Below, piece after piece: positions 33,000 to 45,325 of a stretch of 64,000 nucleotides of DNA (positions within the stretch are counted from its first letter, which is position 1; each line of letters opens with the position of its first letter). Below the pieces are notes generated by a model. That model was not told the origin of the DNA and made no database searches. It was given only the letters and a program-made list of their open reading frames with translations. The stretch is from positions 3,656,001-3,720,000 of the forward strand of contig JAJEKV010000064.1 of assembly GCA_021234155.1 (NCBI GenBank). The letters are read 5' to 3'. Position numbers and translations under genes: made by a program. Source of the DNA: Isoetes taiwanensis. Lineage: Eukaryota > Streptophyta > Lycopodiopsida > Isoetales > Isoetaceae.

Positions 33000-33800
33000 C
33001 ACCATTTGGAGTGCCTAGGTGGCCTAGGTGGCATATTGGTGCCTAGGTGGCATGCCTGAGCCACCTTGACATGTTGGAGCCTAGGTGGCATGTTGGAGCC
33101 ACATGGCATGTTTGAGCCACCTTGACATGTTTGAGCCTAGGCATGTTGGAGCCTAGGTGGCATGTTTGAGCCACCTTAGCGTGTTGGAGCCCGCGTGGCA
33201 TGTTTGAGCCACCTTGGCATGTTTGAGCCTAGGTGGCGTGTTGGAGCCCGCATGGCATGTTTGAGCCACCTTGGCATGTTGGAGCCTAGGTGGCACGTTG
33301 GAGCCCACATGGCATGTTTGGTCCACCTTGGCATTTCAAAGCCTGGGTGGCATGTTTAAGCCCCGGCATTTTCAAAATGCTTAACTAGCAGCTGCGGGAT
33401 TTCCACCACGTCCTCAGCATCCCCATAGATCTATGACACACAACAAATTTGATAACTGCAGTGCCTGTTTGTGGAATCACCGAAAGGAAAAATTGTGGTT
33501 TTACAACAAACTTCTACTGCCGCATGTGGAATCTGGCCCTTAGGGCCATCTTGGCATGTTTGAGCCACCTTGGCATGTTATGTTGGAGCCCACATGGCAT
33601 GTTTTAGCCACCTTGGCATGCTGGAGCCACCTTGGCATTTCAGAGCCTAGGTGGGATGTTTGAGACACCTTGGCATGTTGGAGCCCACATGGCATGCTGG
33701 AGCCTAGGTGGCATGGTGAATCCCACGTGGCATGTTTGAGCCACCCTAGCATATTGGAGCCTAGGTGGCATGTTGGAGCCAATCAAGTGGCATGATGAAT
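33000..33800 (-). repeat. 19-bp minisatellite in minus orientation, two blocks
   Basis: Blocks at 33010-33365 and 33545-33795 carry complementary-orientation monomers (GGCATGTTTGAGCCACCTT, GGCATGTTGGAGCCTAGGT). They are separated by about 180 bp of unrelated sequence (33366-33544) with no gene. This is the mirror image of the array at 28441-28705. Confidence 0.88.
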
Positions 33801-34120
33801 CCTTGTGGTACAACATTTGAACCATAACAAATAACGTATGAGATCAATCAAACCTGAAAAACAAGAGTTTTAACAGCTTTGATAGCTGGTGCTTTCATTT
33901 TGGTTTCCCAATACTTAAAAAACGACTTATTTTTTATGGCTTACAATATAAGGAGAGTCAATCCTTCTTAGAAATCACGACTCTGTTTTTTATCTGGTAC
34001 TTTGATCACAAAAATTGCTTTCTAGCTTCATTTTTACTGTATATTTTGTATTTATGCACTGTAGAATTATTCTTTTCTTTTTTCTTCTAGCCTAAATGAC
34101 TCGACCCGGACGTTAAGGCT
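33801..34120. other. AT-rich intergenic DNA, no feature recognised
   Basis: There is no reading frame, repeat or RNA motif that I can support. Confidence 0.6.
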
Positions 34121-34127
34121 GATAATA

Positions 34128-34258
34128 TCCTGTGCAATGGCCCAGAAAAAATGGCCTAGTGGCCATGTGGCTAGGAAAGTCTGAGGCCGTCTCAGACTTT
34201 CCTAGCCACATGGCCACTCGGCCATTTTTTTTCTGGGCCATAATGCCTCTGCACAGGA
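34128..34258. repeat. Long fold-back hairpin
   Basis: Two arms of about 60 bp are nearly perfectly complementary. The left arm includes TGGCCATGTGGCTAGGAAAG and TCTGAG; the right arm includes CTCAGA and CTTTCCTAGCCACATGGCCA. The loop is only about 5 bases (GCCGT), and the outer parts pair with one small bulge. This is the form of a fold-back MITE or a young miRNA-type inverted duplication. No clear target duplication was found. Confidence 0.8.
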
Positions 34259-34319
34259 CGTTATCTAGCCCATATGATTTAAACCTAGAAAGCCTCAACG
34301 TTGTCATTTGTGAAGTTTA

Positions 34320-35015
34320 AAAAAAATAGGCATTATAAATTTGTATCACATCCAACCGCGAGATGAGTGGCTAAGATTATGATCCAAGTCATTGGATCCT
34401 ATTGGCCCATATTAACGGCTGAGATTAACTAGCCAGATTTGATCCGTGCCCTCCAATTTTTGCCGCTTTTATCTCCCTCCTTTTTTTTCCTTGGCTTTTC
34501 GATCGGGCGTGGTTCCGCCCTGCTCCTCCGCCATGCCTCCCGACCATGCTCCTCTGCCATGCTCTTGGGCGTCGTTTCCTTCCTTGCTTCATTTCCTTCC
34601 GATGGCATACAGATATCAAGGAGGAAAACGTCGGCTGATGCATACAGATATGGCATACAGATATTGGAAGGAAGGCCAAGTATCCGAGCGTCGTTTCTTT
34701 CCTTGCAAGACATCGGCATCATCTGTATGGCCTTCTTGCAGGGACATCTCTGTATGCTCCCCTTTTGCTTGCGATTCTCTCCAAAGTGGCCCTTGATTGC
34801 ACCTCCTGCTCTCTTCCGATCCAATCTTCTTAGCAGCATTTTCTTCAAATCGCAGGTCGCAACATTCTCTTCAGTTCCCTATATCAGTTGGATCTGCCCA
34901 GCTTCTTTTCTTTCATAATTGTTATGAGAATAGGTAATTTGACAGGTGAGAATTTATGCATTTTTTATTAGATGTTAATAACTTATCAATGATGTCGAAG
35001 ATGAGATTGATTTTC
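34320..35015. other. Unassigned stretch with pyrimidine-rich plus-strand frames
   Basis: Frames of 84-159 codons overlap on both strands between 34425 and 34918, none with a recognisable domain. The plus strand is C/T-rich near 34450-34560. A host gene 5' region is possible but unproven. Confidence 0.35.
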
Positions 35016-35150
35016 GTATGCCAGATACAATGATCATCTCCAACATGCCAGATACAGGATCATCTCCAACAACCTTTTCAGCACTCATGCTACTCTGCTA
35101 CACATCTACTCAAGCACTCATGCTACTCTGCTACACATCTACTCATGCCG
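35016..35150 (+). repeat. Two short tandem duplications
   Basis: A 27-bp unit (ATGCCAGATACA...ATCATCTCCAAC) is doubled at about 35020-35070, and a 33-bp unit containing CTCATGCTACTCTGCTACAC is doubled at about 35086-35148. Confidence 0.8.
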
Positions 35151-36590
35151 CTCTGATAATCCACAAGCCTCTTCTTGTCATAGCAGATATCCTCTGCTAC
35201 CACACAGTCCTGCAAAACCTTGATATTGCAGAGATCAAAAGCTTTTGGTTGTGCAACGGGCTGCATCTGATCTTTCAAAACTTCTTATGGTACAACAAAA
35301 ACCTCTTCTGGTACAATGACGAATGATGAACAAAATATCTTTCCACTATTTTTTATTTATTCCATATTTTGCTTTTGCTTTTGCTTCCCTGAATAACTAT
35401 TTATAGGTTTATCTGCGTTTGCAGCCTTGTACTAGCAAGAGGAGAGAGATCATTGGACAATGCTTGCAACTGCAGCAGCAAAGCTGCAAGGCTCACATCT
35501 CGGCCTTCTTTTTGTAAAGATAGTAGTACAGTCTCGGCCTTCTGTTTTTGAAGAATAGTACAGATGTTGCAAGCCTTGTTTATTTGCAAGTACAGGTTTT
35601 GAAAAAGATGTGAGATCTTTTGATCAAAAGGGATGGTAGCTTATGATTTTCCTCCTTTTAGCCTTTGTTCTTGGCTATGTTGTAGCAATATATTCTAAAT
35701 ATCATTGTTTTCTTTGTACCATTGATGTCCAGTATAATTTTCTCTTCGAGCAAAGATTAAAGGCTGTAAAACAAGAATGTAAAATCTTGTTTCTAAAAAA
35801 AGAATGGCAACAATAAGTTGTATTTTAACCAAATGCTTTAAATAAATGCAAACCACCAGCGCAAAAAACAACCATTATTTAAGAGCTATGCACAACCTTA
35901 ATAATTAGATTAAAACAAGAAATTTATCGTGACCCGCGAACATTTCTCTTTCCCAGACTCCCCTACATTTAGGAAGTCAGTTTGCACAGATGTGGCACTT
36001 AATGATTCAAATTATACCTAGTAATATCGGATGCGTGTCGGTTTAGAAAGATGCATGATTTGAATTGCGAGCTATTGCCTTGTGTAGATATGGAGTTTCA
36101 GCTCATAACAACTATAATATTCCCACTATCGAGTATCCGCTAATAGTTTAGAACAAACAATGGGAAACATGTCTTAAACATTTATTAATTTTTATAGGTT
36201 TTGCTATGATGAAAACAAAACTATATTAATGTTTAAAACTAGTAATGTAAAAAAGAAGCTATGGAGAGAACTCTAAGGTTTTTGTTAAATGTAACGTGCC
36301 AATGTTGCCAAGTTGGATCAATTTTGAATGGGTTCCGAAGCTCAAGCTACATAACCGGCAACCCCAACTCAGATGTAACTTGGGTGCGAGATATAGTCAC
36401 AAGCGCAAAGGACATCCTTATAATGAAGTGGACCAATGTGGTTGGTCAAGAATCACTTTCGACACAATTAACAACGAGTATTGCAAAAGCATAGTATAGT
36501 AGGAAACATTTTAATGTTTCTTATTATTAAAGGAAAAATAAAGCATAGAACCATTAAACCCATAGGTCCACTTGGCTGGACCCAGTTGGG
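35151..36590. other. Intergenic DNA; short flank shared with 19030
   Basis: No gene was recognised. At about 35914-35945, ACAAGAAATTTATCG and CGCGAACATTTCT flank a short GC core, just as at about 19037-19080, so the two sites probably carry the same dispersed element. A weak plus-strand frame at 36261-36500 has no domain support. Confidence 0.45.
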
Positions 36591-36960
36591 TGGGATAAAA
36601 CTAAACCCTCCTATGCATCGCAAAGCACCAATGGAGCTGGATGTGGCCGATTTCTTCAGCCGATTTTTGGAGCTGTTTCAGACTCGTGGATTTATGGAGC
36701 TCATACCGGACCAATTTTTAGAGCTGGATGTGGGAATCAGGCCAGTAGAACTGTATGCGACATCAAGTCGATCAATAATTTTCCTGCCAACAAAATGATT
36801 TTGAAGATGGGCTGGGAATCAGGCCACTGGAGTTGGATGTGATATCAGGCTGATTTGGGCTCTATGCTGAGCTAGATGTGGGAATCATGCCAATAGAGCT
36901 GGATGTGGGAATCTTCATGCCCTGATATCAGGTCGATTTGACATTCAGGCATGTGTATTT
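36591..36960 (+). repeat. Degenerate tandem repeat
   Basis: The unit GAGCTGGATGTGGGAATCA(G/T)GCC recurs about five times with variable spacing of 25-80 bp. Its overlapping reading frame is a repeat artefact. Confidence 0.65.
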
Positions 36961-38079
36961 ATCATGCCAATTCTTCGATTTGCTTTGCCAAATTGCCACC
37001 ACTGATAGCTCGATATGCCCAATCTGGCTATCGCCGCTGCACCATTCATTAATTGGGTTATTTTCTCCTCCACGGTTAGCAGGGAACAGATCCTTCACTC
37101 TGTCACCAATCGTCATGCTTTTGTTGCATATTGCGATTCTGCTCTAACTTTCTACCCAAATAAAACTGACATACAATATAGCAGCGCAATCATTCTAAAA
37201 TTTGTCTATGATTTATCAAACAAAATGTTCTATTTTTTTGCTTTTCGATTCAACATGAGCAAATGTTGATTGATTGCAGTAGCACATCAGAACCTTACGA
37301 TTGAAGTATTTTGGGATAAGGTATCGTCTGGCTCTGGGTTGGGCAGTAACAACAAAAAACATGGAACCGCGCCAAAAAGCTGCACGGCAATAAGCGAAAA
37401 GTATAGGATGATTCCTAGCTTAGCTTCTGGATTAATACAAAGCAAGCCGGAGGCGCCATCTTCTGGCATCTCGCATTGCCATCACCAACATCTTCTCGCT
37501 TCCTGTGATTCTGGCTTCATAACTTGCTGCTGAGTTCTATTTATTTCTTAGTTGCAGAAAAAACGCATTGGGATGAATGCTTTCAGCATTCTTGATCGCT
37601 CCTAATTAGTAGCTCCAGATGCTTGATATCGATCGCGCCAGCAAAATCTCCACGGCTATGTCGGCGAACAGAAAATGTATCCGCTTGTCTAAATATCCAG
37701 GTAAGTCCGTTTGCTTGCACCCGAAGAAAACTAAAACATAGCACACGTGTCGGCCTTGCCTGAGGCAGAACACAGAAATATTAGCCATCGAAAAAATAAA
37801 AATTCAAAATTTGATGTATCATTATATATGGTTTGATAAAATAATATCTAAAAATAACAATACACTTTTTCAACATGTATTTCATTGGAAAAACACGTCC
37901 TTTCTTAGAAAGACACCTACCCAAAAACTAGGAAAAACATGTCTTTTGTTAAACGGTGCCACATGACAAGATTTGATTAGTTAAAAGGATGTCACGTGTA
38001 AAGGAGTGCCACGTGTCAATATTTGATTGGCTAAAAAAGATGTCAACGTGTAAACCAAACGTATTGTTTTTGTAAACTT
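36961..38079. other. Intergenic DNA, no feature recognised
   Basis: Only chance frames of 60-87 codons occur. The stretch becomes very AT-rich from 37780. A GCCACGTGTCAATATTTGATT block near 38005 resembles GCCACATGACAAGATTTGATT near 37960. Confidence 0.5.
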
Positions 38080-38765
38080 AAAAAAAGTCCATAGATATTT
38101 TATGTTGATTTTCTTGCAAAAACAACACTTGGAAATAACTAATTTAAGAAACAACGTGTCTACTTTTTAATAGCTACATATAATATTGAGGAAAACAATG
38201 TTCGAAATAGCAATTATTTTTAAATGCTACATGTGGATTTCTTTAAACACTACGTGCTTTCTCTAAGAAAACAATGACAACTTTTAAAAACTACAAGTAG
38301 AGGAAAAAAACAAAAACGCATAGAAAAAGAGAAAAAGATCTGTCTTTTTCCCTAAGAAAACAATGACAACTTTTAAAAACTACAAGTAGAGGAAAAAAAC
38401 AAAACACATAGAACAAGAGAAAAAGATCTGTCTTTTTTATTTCTTCATGTGTAGTAATACGTAAATCTACGCGTGTAGTTTTCAAAAAAACATTGCACGA
38501 CTTCTTAAAAAAACAACAGTGACAAAAAAAAAAACCACGTGTAGAAAAAAACTGATAAAAACAATACTGAAAAAAAGGACACGTTGACAAAAAACAAAAA
38601 GCTGCCGGAAAAACCACAGTGGAATGTTTTTGCCAAAAAACCACTGTCTCTTTGTGCAAATCCGGATAAATGGGCCACGTGGACTTTTGGGGCTGTTTTT
38701 GGCATAAAACAACACTTCCGTACAACTAAAAAACAACTGTGGACCAAAAATTGGGGTCAGTGTGA
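38080..38765. repeat. Low-complexity repeat block built on ACACGT words, copy 2
   Basis: This has the same organisation as 26300-27035, ending with CAAATCCGGATAAA and then CTGTGGACC and TTGGGGT. It contains an internal 75-bp tandem duplication (AAGAAAACAATGACAACTTT at about 38262 and 38350). Confidence 0.65.
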
Positions 38766-38937
38766 TACAATGATTTAAAGTACGAGGTGACTCATGCACC
38801 TACATACTTCCCAATACATATGTTCCTCTCAGTTCCAGCTTTTGTTGCTTCTAATCTTAAAATTTCAAGCATGAACACTCTAACATCAACTAGATCATGG
38901 TCTAAAATGTCCACAACCTGCAGTTAACCACACTTTG

Positions 38938-39210
38938 TCAGTAACAGAGTTTGGTTTGTCTGCTGCATTTGAGTTGACTTACTAGATCAGCCAACAATAT
39001 ATTCACTCCTTTCAAGTACCCCCTCACAAATTTGTGCATAAACGAACATATGGCAGGGCCACATGAATGACCATCGGTTTGAAGAGGCGTTCTGGAAATT
39101 TTCACAACATCTGAGGTTGTAAAGCTGAAACTATTGTGTCCAAGCAATTCCAGGAACCTGCATTCAAAGTTTGTTGTCATTGTGCCACAATAGAAAAATG
39201 CAATGAGCAA
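38938..39210 (-). pseudogene. Ulp1/SENP-type cysteine protease fragment
   Basis: The minus-strand frame holds LQTDGHSCGPAICSFMHKFV. The QxDGxSCG block is the catalytic Gln/Cys signature of C48 (Ulp1) SUMO proteases. Upstream residues VKISRTPLQ and downstream hydrophobic sequence fit the same fold. The His and Asp of the triad, expected about 60-100 residues earlier, are not in this ORF. Plant DNA transposons of the MULE and CACTA types often carry such domains, and it lies 170 bp from the repeat block at 38080, so a transposon origin is plausible. Confidence 0.6.
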
Positions 39211-40065
39211 GCACTAACCTCTCAATATGTCTCCTTCTGCCATGCAAGCCCGAGCTATCAAAGTGATATATCCCTGGTTTATATCTCTATGCGAGACACG
39301 CGTGGCTTACAATCAGAAAACAGCTTTAGTGATGTCCATCACAAGCAGGCAAAAACATGTACTGGCACTTATCCAGATTCACATGTTTCCTTATTGTTTT
39401 GTAACTATTTGTGTCCTTGGACAATGTCGAGTGAAAAAGAAGGTCAAAGAAATGAAAGGAATGGCTCGTTCCTTGGAGCATCAAGTATTATTCCATGTAT
39501 CTGCAAACATACGCATATAATGGCACAATCCCGATGTGACGAGCCTGCCGAGTTGACCCTCTAGGCAACTCGGGATCTTGTCAATACTGTGCCAATTCTA
39601 GGTTGGTGTGACAAACAATTGGATATGGTGAAGAATTGAATCTTCCTCTTGCACAGTTGAAATGACACGCTCAAAACTCAATAAGCAAATATTTATGATC
39701 TCAATATAATCATATAACATTACATCCAAAGAATCCATATTCTCAACAAATATAATATCTAATTGTGAACAATTCAACTCAGGAGCTTCGCTCAACCACG
39801 ATCCTCAGCTGCACTGCTGCCATCCCTTGCTTATTCTCTGCACATGCATTCACTGGGGTTAGTCCTCGTGACTAAGTGGGGATCCCTGGCTGCCACTGCA
39901 TGCATGGAAATACTCTGGAAATCTTGGATAAGCACAAACACAGACGGAAAATCCTACGTGAGTACAGTGCTAAGACAATGACAACATAATCCAAGTAAAT
40001 ACCAACCTCTGAGCAACAAAAGCAAAGAACATAGCCAGAACAAAAAAACATCAGAAATATAGCTC
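39211..40065. other. Intergenic DNA, no feature recognised
   Basis: Overlapping chance frames lie at 39136-39564. A 65-codon minus-strand frame at 39795-39598 has protein-like composition but no domain, and might be an exon linked to the Ulp1 fragment. Confidence 0.4.
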
Positions 40066-40069
40066 CGGG

Positions 40070-40310
40070 ACAATGGGTAGCTCAGCCAGCCTACATGCAG
40101 GCCCTGTTAGCAGAGAAATGCCCGGCCAGCTCACATTCCGAGCCCCGTTGGCGGAGTTGGTGGGGTGAACCTCGTATGCGCATACCCTCTCAGCCCACGT
40201 CTGGCACTGGAGGACCTCTTACCATGGGGTTTCACAAGAGTTGACTGACGTAGCAATCCCTGCCAGGAGAACTAACGCCCGGTGTCACAGAGCACAAGAA
40301 TCACAGAGAA
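40070..40310 (+). mobile_element. Possible tRNA-derived SINE
   Basis: GGGTAGCTCAGCCAGC at about 40076 matches a Pol III A box (TRGCNNAGYNGG) at all but one position. Downstream sequence is GC-richer than its surroundings, with GGGTGAACC and GTCTGGCACTGG blocks, but the B box is weak (ACATTCCGAGCCCC). There is no clear poly-A or target duplication. Confidence 0.35.
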
Positions 40311-42370
40311 TCACAGATGAACATGAGCATGCCGGAGCAACCTAGGCCACCGAACCTAGAAGCCCGACCCCGGAGGTTCCAATAGACATAATCAAATACC
40401 AAGACAACAGTAGAGCAATGCAAAGACCATGACATGTGGGTTCATTAGAGAATTTACTATAAATGTGCCTAGACCATACTCTTGCCGATGTTGCCTGTAC
40501 AACTTGCCCATGTTGAAGTAGCTAACTTACTGATCCAAACATGTTGAGGAAGTCACAAGCCTAAATATCATTGATGTAGCTCCCATACCTATGTACTTCC
40601 CTGAACAAGGAAAAACAACATTCCCAACTATGCAAACTTACCTCAGAACCCTTCTCCCGTGAGGATAATCCATTAGCTACGATGCCTCTGATAAAATATA
40701 ACTCAACAACTTAAAAACTTACAGATATACACTTAGACTAATAGTGCTCCATGCCATAGCCTCATCTGGACACTCCATATACCTCATATTACTCTCTCGG
40801 CCGAACTTCGCTTGATCTCCAAGATTCCACTCTTTAATTTATCACTAACAATTGCTAGCTAAGGTTTTAATATTTTTATATTAAAAACCACTTCCATAGC
40901 TAAGTGATTTACTAATGCACCCAATGTGGAAACTCCAATTGCCGCACTTCCGACTTAAAAATCCATAGGACCTCCTGCTTATATCACATGCTAGTAACTC
41001 TAGGCCTAGGCCCCATCTTCAGGAGCCAAGGGATACCAATCTCCAAGAGTTCTCAAGTTATTACCCTTTAATTATATTTATTTATTATTACATGTTCTTT
41101 TCCGAAGCAATCCAGGTTCTTACATACTTCTGGCCCAGTGTTTCCCAAATCCTTTACAGCTCGCCTGGGCTTTCTCAGCGGAGGGCCTGTGCCAAATCCA
41201 GTAAGACTTCCATGCTTTCTTCTGGGTTATTTATATTTTATTACTTTAGCAACAACGTTATGAACCAAACAAACAAACAACAAAATAGAAGCAACACAAA
41301 AGCAAGGAAATCAGATAAAAGGAGACAACGTTGACATTTTCCGGTAGCTCCAGCCTTCATTTCTGACATCGAATCTCCTTGTGCCGGTGTGCCATAGTCA
41401 AATCGGCCTGCACTATGCCCAAATCGGCCCTTCTAGACCCAAATCGGCCTGTTCCAGGCCATTTCCAGGTGGATCCAACCGTTCTAATTCTAATTGTGAC
41501 GGTTTTGTTGCAGATCCAATCAATCCCTACAGCCCATAATTTATAAGTTAGACCCATCCTGGATCAATTTCGGCCTGATTCCTTGCATTTATACTCAATT
41601 CCATAAGGGCTTTGACCTTCGATTCCAGTTTCTTCCTTTGTTCTGTTGTTCTCTTTTGACAAAGCAAAGCATCTAAACAATCTATCTCTGAATTCCACGT
41701 TCATGTCAGCACATACCTCAGAATTTTCATGCTCATAATTCATCATACTTTATCCACAGCATGCTTTAATTCAATCTACAGCATATGAGATCACAAATAG
41801 ATCCGTAGAAACCCCACCTGATAGAATATATTGATGCCGTTTTTGATGCAGTCCCAAGCTCCTACGTTCTTTCTTGCTTCAACAATCCTCCCAGTGCAAT
41901 CCTTCCAAGCTCCTGCCTTCCCATAGCTTCACGTTTGCAAAAAGCCCTTTTCCCAAATCTATTTCTATGCAAAATCTTTGTTCATATTTGTCACATGCTG
42001 CATGTATGCCAAGCATGCATATACGCACATAAATACGTATACTGAACCATTAGGTGGCCAGGTCCGTTACACCCGATGATCACAAATCAGATGAAAGTGA
42101 TCAATTGATCATTGAACCACTGCATATCAGCTTCCAAAATTTTGATGTCGGTGGAGCTAATCACGACAGTTTCAGTTCCACTCAGCACCACTTCCAAATG
42201 TGTATGTGGCTTTAGATAGACAGGGACTGCCGAAGCTCTATCATCTCTAGTTCTAAACACACACGAGAGCATTTGCTCACAATCCATTCAAATATTTTAA
42301 ATTGAAAAAGTACAACACATATCATAGAAATTTTTTTACTTATATTGACTTTCAAAGAGTTTTACAAGAT
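40311..42370. other. Intergenic DNA, no feature recognised
   Basis: There are short frames only. A CAAATCGGCC word recurs three times at 41399-41455. A 66-codon minus-strand frame at 42287-42087 looks protein-like and may be a 3' exon of the phosphatase relic. Confidence 0.45.
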
Positions 42371-43150
42371 TCATTTATGAAAATACTTGTCGAGCATTTT
42401 CATGCAGTTGCGCGACTCTTCAGAATCCCACATGTTCCACATTTGATGTTCCTTCACATAAGCTGGCACACTTGTTGCAGCCAGAAGTCCGTCCAGCCAT
42501 GGTTTGAGTTGCTCCAAAAGGAAATTAGAATCCAACCTGTCGGGAGCAAAACTATCTGGACATATCATTGTGTTTGGCTGGTTGGCAGAACCCTTATATC
42601 TGCTGTCATCTATCAACAATGTGTTTTTCACTTGGTATTTCCAGTATTTCTTGTACACTTTGGACAGATCCTTAAGGAAAATTGGCTTATTAACCACTTT
42701 TAATTTTGTGTTGGTGCAGTCATCCTGATTCCAAATAAAAAGAAACCTGCCCTTATATTCCTGCAGCAACTTTCTCATCAACAAGTCAACATTACTCTTA
42801 GCCATGCTGGACCACAATGCAATCTCAAATTTTGATGTATACCATTCTAAGAACTCCTGTAATCCAGGCCTGGAAACTGCTGCCTTTTGAAGGTTCAATT
42901 TCTGGAGGGTCACTTCTGGCTCGGCCGATGCAGGGATCCTCTCTTTCAAGTCATAAAACTTGCCTAAACCCCATTAAAATCCAGAACAAGGAGAATTTCA
43001 GTTAACCTCTTGGTTTTTCTTGGTTGAGGTTGTATTGGACTCGTTGAGCAGTCTGCATCTTGTCCAGGATCTGGGGTTTCTTTGTCAACTTCATCACCTG
43101 CATCCGCATTTGGCTCATGTTCAGCACCAAAACTTTTTTCTGGTGAAGGA
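42371..43150 (-). pseudogene. FCP1/SCP-like (NLI-interacting factor) phosphatase, frameshifted at the active site
   Basis: On the minus strand, an acidic/proline-rich leader (43150-43030) runs in frame into ILLVLDFNGV, the HAD motif I of the FCP1/SCP family. One base is then missing (GTTTAGGC where GTTTTAGGC restores the frame), and the domain continues as GKFYDLKER in the 193-codon frame 42949-42371. That frame holds RPGLQEFLEWYTSKFEIALW, LFIWNQDDCTNTKLK, PIFLKDLSKVY, NTLLIDDSRYKGSANQPNTM and a C-terminal helix to YVKEHQ. Family members dephosphorylate RNA polymerase II CTD or related serine sites. The lesion sits next to the nucleophile, so this copy is inactive unless RNA processing bypasses it. 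The frame 43295-43002 is a shadow of the leader. Confidence 0.8.
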
Positions 43151-43299
43151 TCCCGTGCAGAATGAATCTCAAGCGAATTAATTCCCCCCCCCCTAAAACA
43201 GATGCACTAGGAATCTCTTTGTGATGACTTCCAGTTGCAGTAGCGTCTATCTCTGTAACATAATTGAATTGGGAATTGAACCCAAACAAGTCCATTTAC

Positions 43300-44260
43300 C
43301 ATATCCAAAATGCAGCTAAGCAAAAGATTGAGCATTCATCCAAGAGAAACTTTCAAACGATAGTATCAGAGCATATTACTTAATATATCATGCATCCAGC
43401 TGACATGATGCAACTTATGCAACGAGTTCAAAATTCCATCACGAAAGAGTCTTTTCAGCCTTTCTGAGCAATCATAGACAGGATTTGTTTTGGTAATCCT
43501 TCCATCCAACTGCCCTTATTCGCTCATATATAATATTATAATACTGCAAGCAAACAAATCCTTTAGTGCACATGAACAACTTAGAAAATCTTAGAGCAAA
43601 ATATATACCCCCAAATATAAAGTTCTTAGGCAAAGGGGGCACAAACAGATGCATTCTTACCTATTATTGCAACATTGTGCCCTCCGATACAGACAGATGC
43701 CTTGAGCTCCTCTTGATATACAAAAACCCTCGAAAGCTCCATCCTAGGTAGCAATCACTTTGACTCAAAGAAAGTGAAAATAAAAAAGGACAATAAATAG
43801 TTGATCCTAGGAAAATAAAAAAGGACGATAAACAGTTGATCATACTCTTATTGCCTTTTCTTTTTCTTTTCTTTTGAACTTTCTTCACCTTTTCTAAGTT
43901 TTCTTCAATGTTTGTAAGCCCATACATGACAGAATATCCTCTACAGCTATACCTTGCTTGCAATTCTATCCAAGGATGTGAGCAGCAAGTAAGTCTACAT
44001 TAGCTACATTTTGAATTTCTATAGTAGCTATTGGCACGCCTTTTGGCATCTACATTTAACTTTTGCAAGGGAACATGAAATATGACTAATATTGAAGGGA
44101 ACTAGATACATATTGAAAACATACTTGGACTTAGCCAGAGGAAGGTTACTAGGAACATACTGTCGTGGTCTCTAGTAACCTTTGCTATCTATCATACATA
44201 GTTCATACTTTGGTCTCTATTGTGTTTGGAAGTTGGTATATGATACTGTGTTAATATGTT
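43300..44260. other. Intergenic DNA, no feature recognised
   Basis: Chance frames only. A 28-bp direct repeat containing AATAAAAAAGGAC lies at about 43778-43828. Confidence 0.5.
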
Positions 44261-44277
44261 TTCTAAATATTCATGTA

Positions 44278-44375
44278 TGTATGATACACGGGTACTGCAC
44301 GTGTATACAACCCCTGCATAAGGTCTATGATACACGGGTACTGTACACGTGTATACAACCCCTGCATAAGGTTTA
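44278..44375 (+). repeat. 52-bp tandem duplication
   Basis: A unit with ATGATACACGGGTACTG, ACGTGTATACAACCCC and TGCATAAGG is present twice in tandem with one 2-bp difference. It includes the near-palindrome GTACACGTGTATAC. Confidence 0.85.
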
Positions 44376-45320
44376 TAATAAAAAAAATCCAGTTTACTAA
44401 AAATTTTTCCATTATAATGAAATTGTGCTTATTTGGGATATTGCAAGTTCTTTATATTTTCTGGCCATGAGATGAGACAGTAACAAAAATTAATAGGTAG
44501 CGAAGCTGGTTATTGTCCTCTTCATGGCGATAATGACAGTCTATTTCTTTGTCTAAATATGTCATGTGAAGTAGACACGAAACAAGTTTTATACGGTATA
44601 TTTGTGCTAATTTGAAACGAGATGAAACCACCAGAATAGTTATATCTTTTCTTGATATATGCTCTAGTTTAATCATTTCTTTGTTTTCCATTTGTTTTTG
44701 CAGAATGTGATGGATAAATAGAACAAAATAGTGTTTTCAGTAGCTATTCCTTGTACATCCTCTTCTATAGGTAAACGGCATTGCAATTGATTCATTTCTA
44801 ATTCCTTAGTAAGACCAGATTGAGTTCTTTATCAAGATTTGCTTTTCCTAGTTCATACTATCGTGTTCTTTCCTATTGCTTTTGCTTTAGGATTCGGATT
44901 TTGGTCTAAATTTCATGTCCCTGCTTCAGTGCCAAAGCGAACAAAGTACGAAAGACATTTGTAGTTGCCATAACCATGATAAGGTCAGTGTATACCTATT
45001 TAGAATCACTGATTATATTTGTTCTTGTAAGAGACTAGTTGAAACAACATCCATTACTTTTGTAATAAGGAAAGATTCATCATTGCTAATTTTGCATTTT
45101 ATCTTCTCTGCTCTTCGATTTTGATGCCGAAGCTTTGCCATATAGATGAAGAATAAGCATTTTGGACATGGCTGATTAAGATTGTTAACAGTTAGATTTT
45201 TTTCCAAAAACTTGTGTTGTGGTTTGTTCATCCGTCCTTGTGAACAAATGTTAAACCATTGTAGGCAGAGCTATGGTATATAGCTTTTAAAATATGGACA
45301 AATGGCTCTAGTAGCTTTAA
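44376..45320. other. AT-rich intergenic DNA, no feature recognised
   Basis: Several frames of 60-80 codons occur on both strands without domain support. Confidence 0.5.
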
Positions 45321-45325
45321 ACAGA

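Noticed and set aside
34439-34918. 159-codon plus-strand frame as a secreted or membrane protein
   Set aside because: Three overlapping frames on both strands are equally long, composition follows a pyrimidine-rich stretch, and no domain is visible.
38291-38799. Phenylalanine-rich minus-strand frames of 80-144 codons
   Set aside because: They come from the poly-A and ACACGT repeat block and match the same artefact at 26310-26582.
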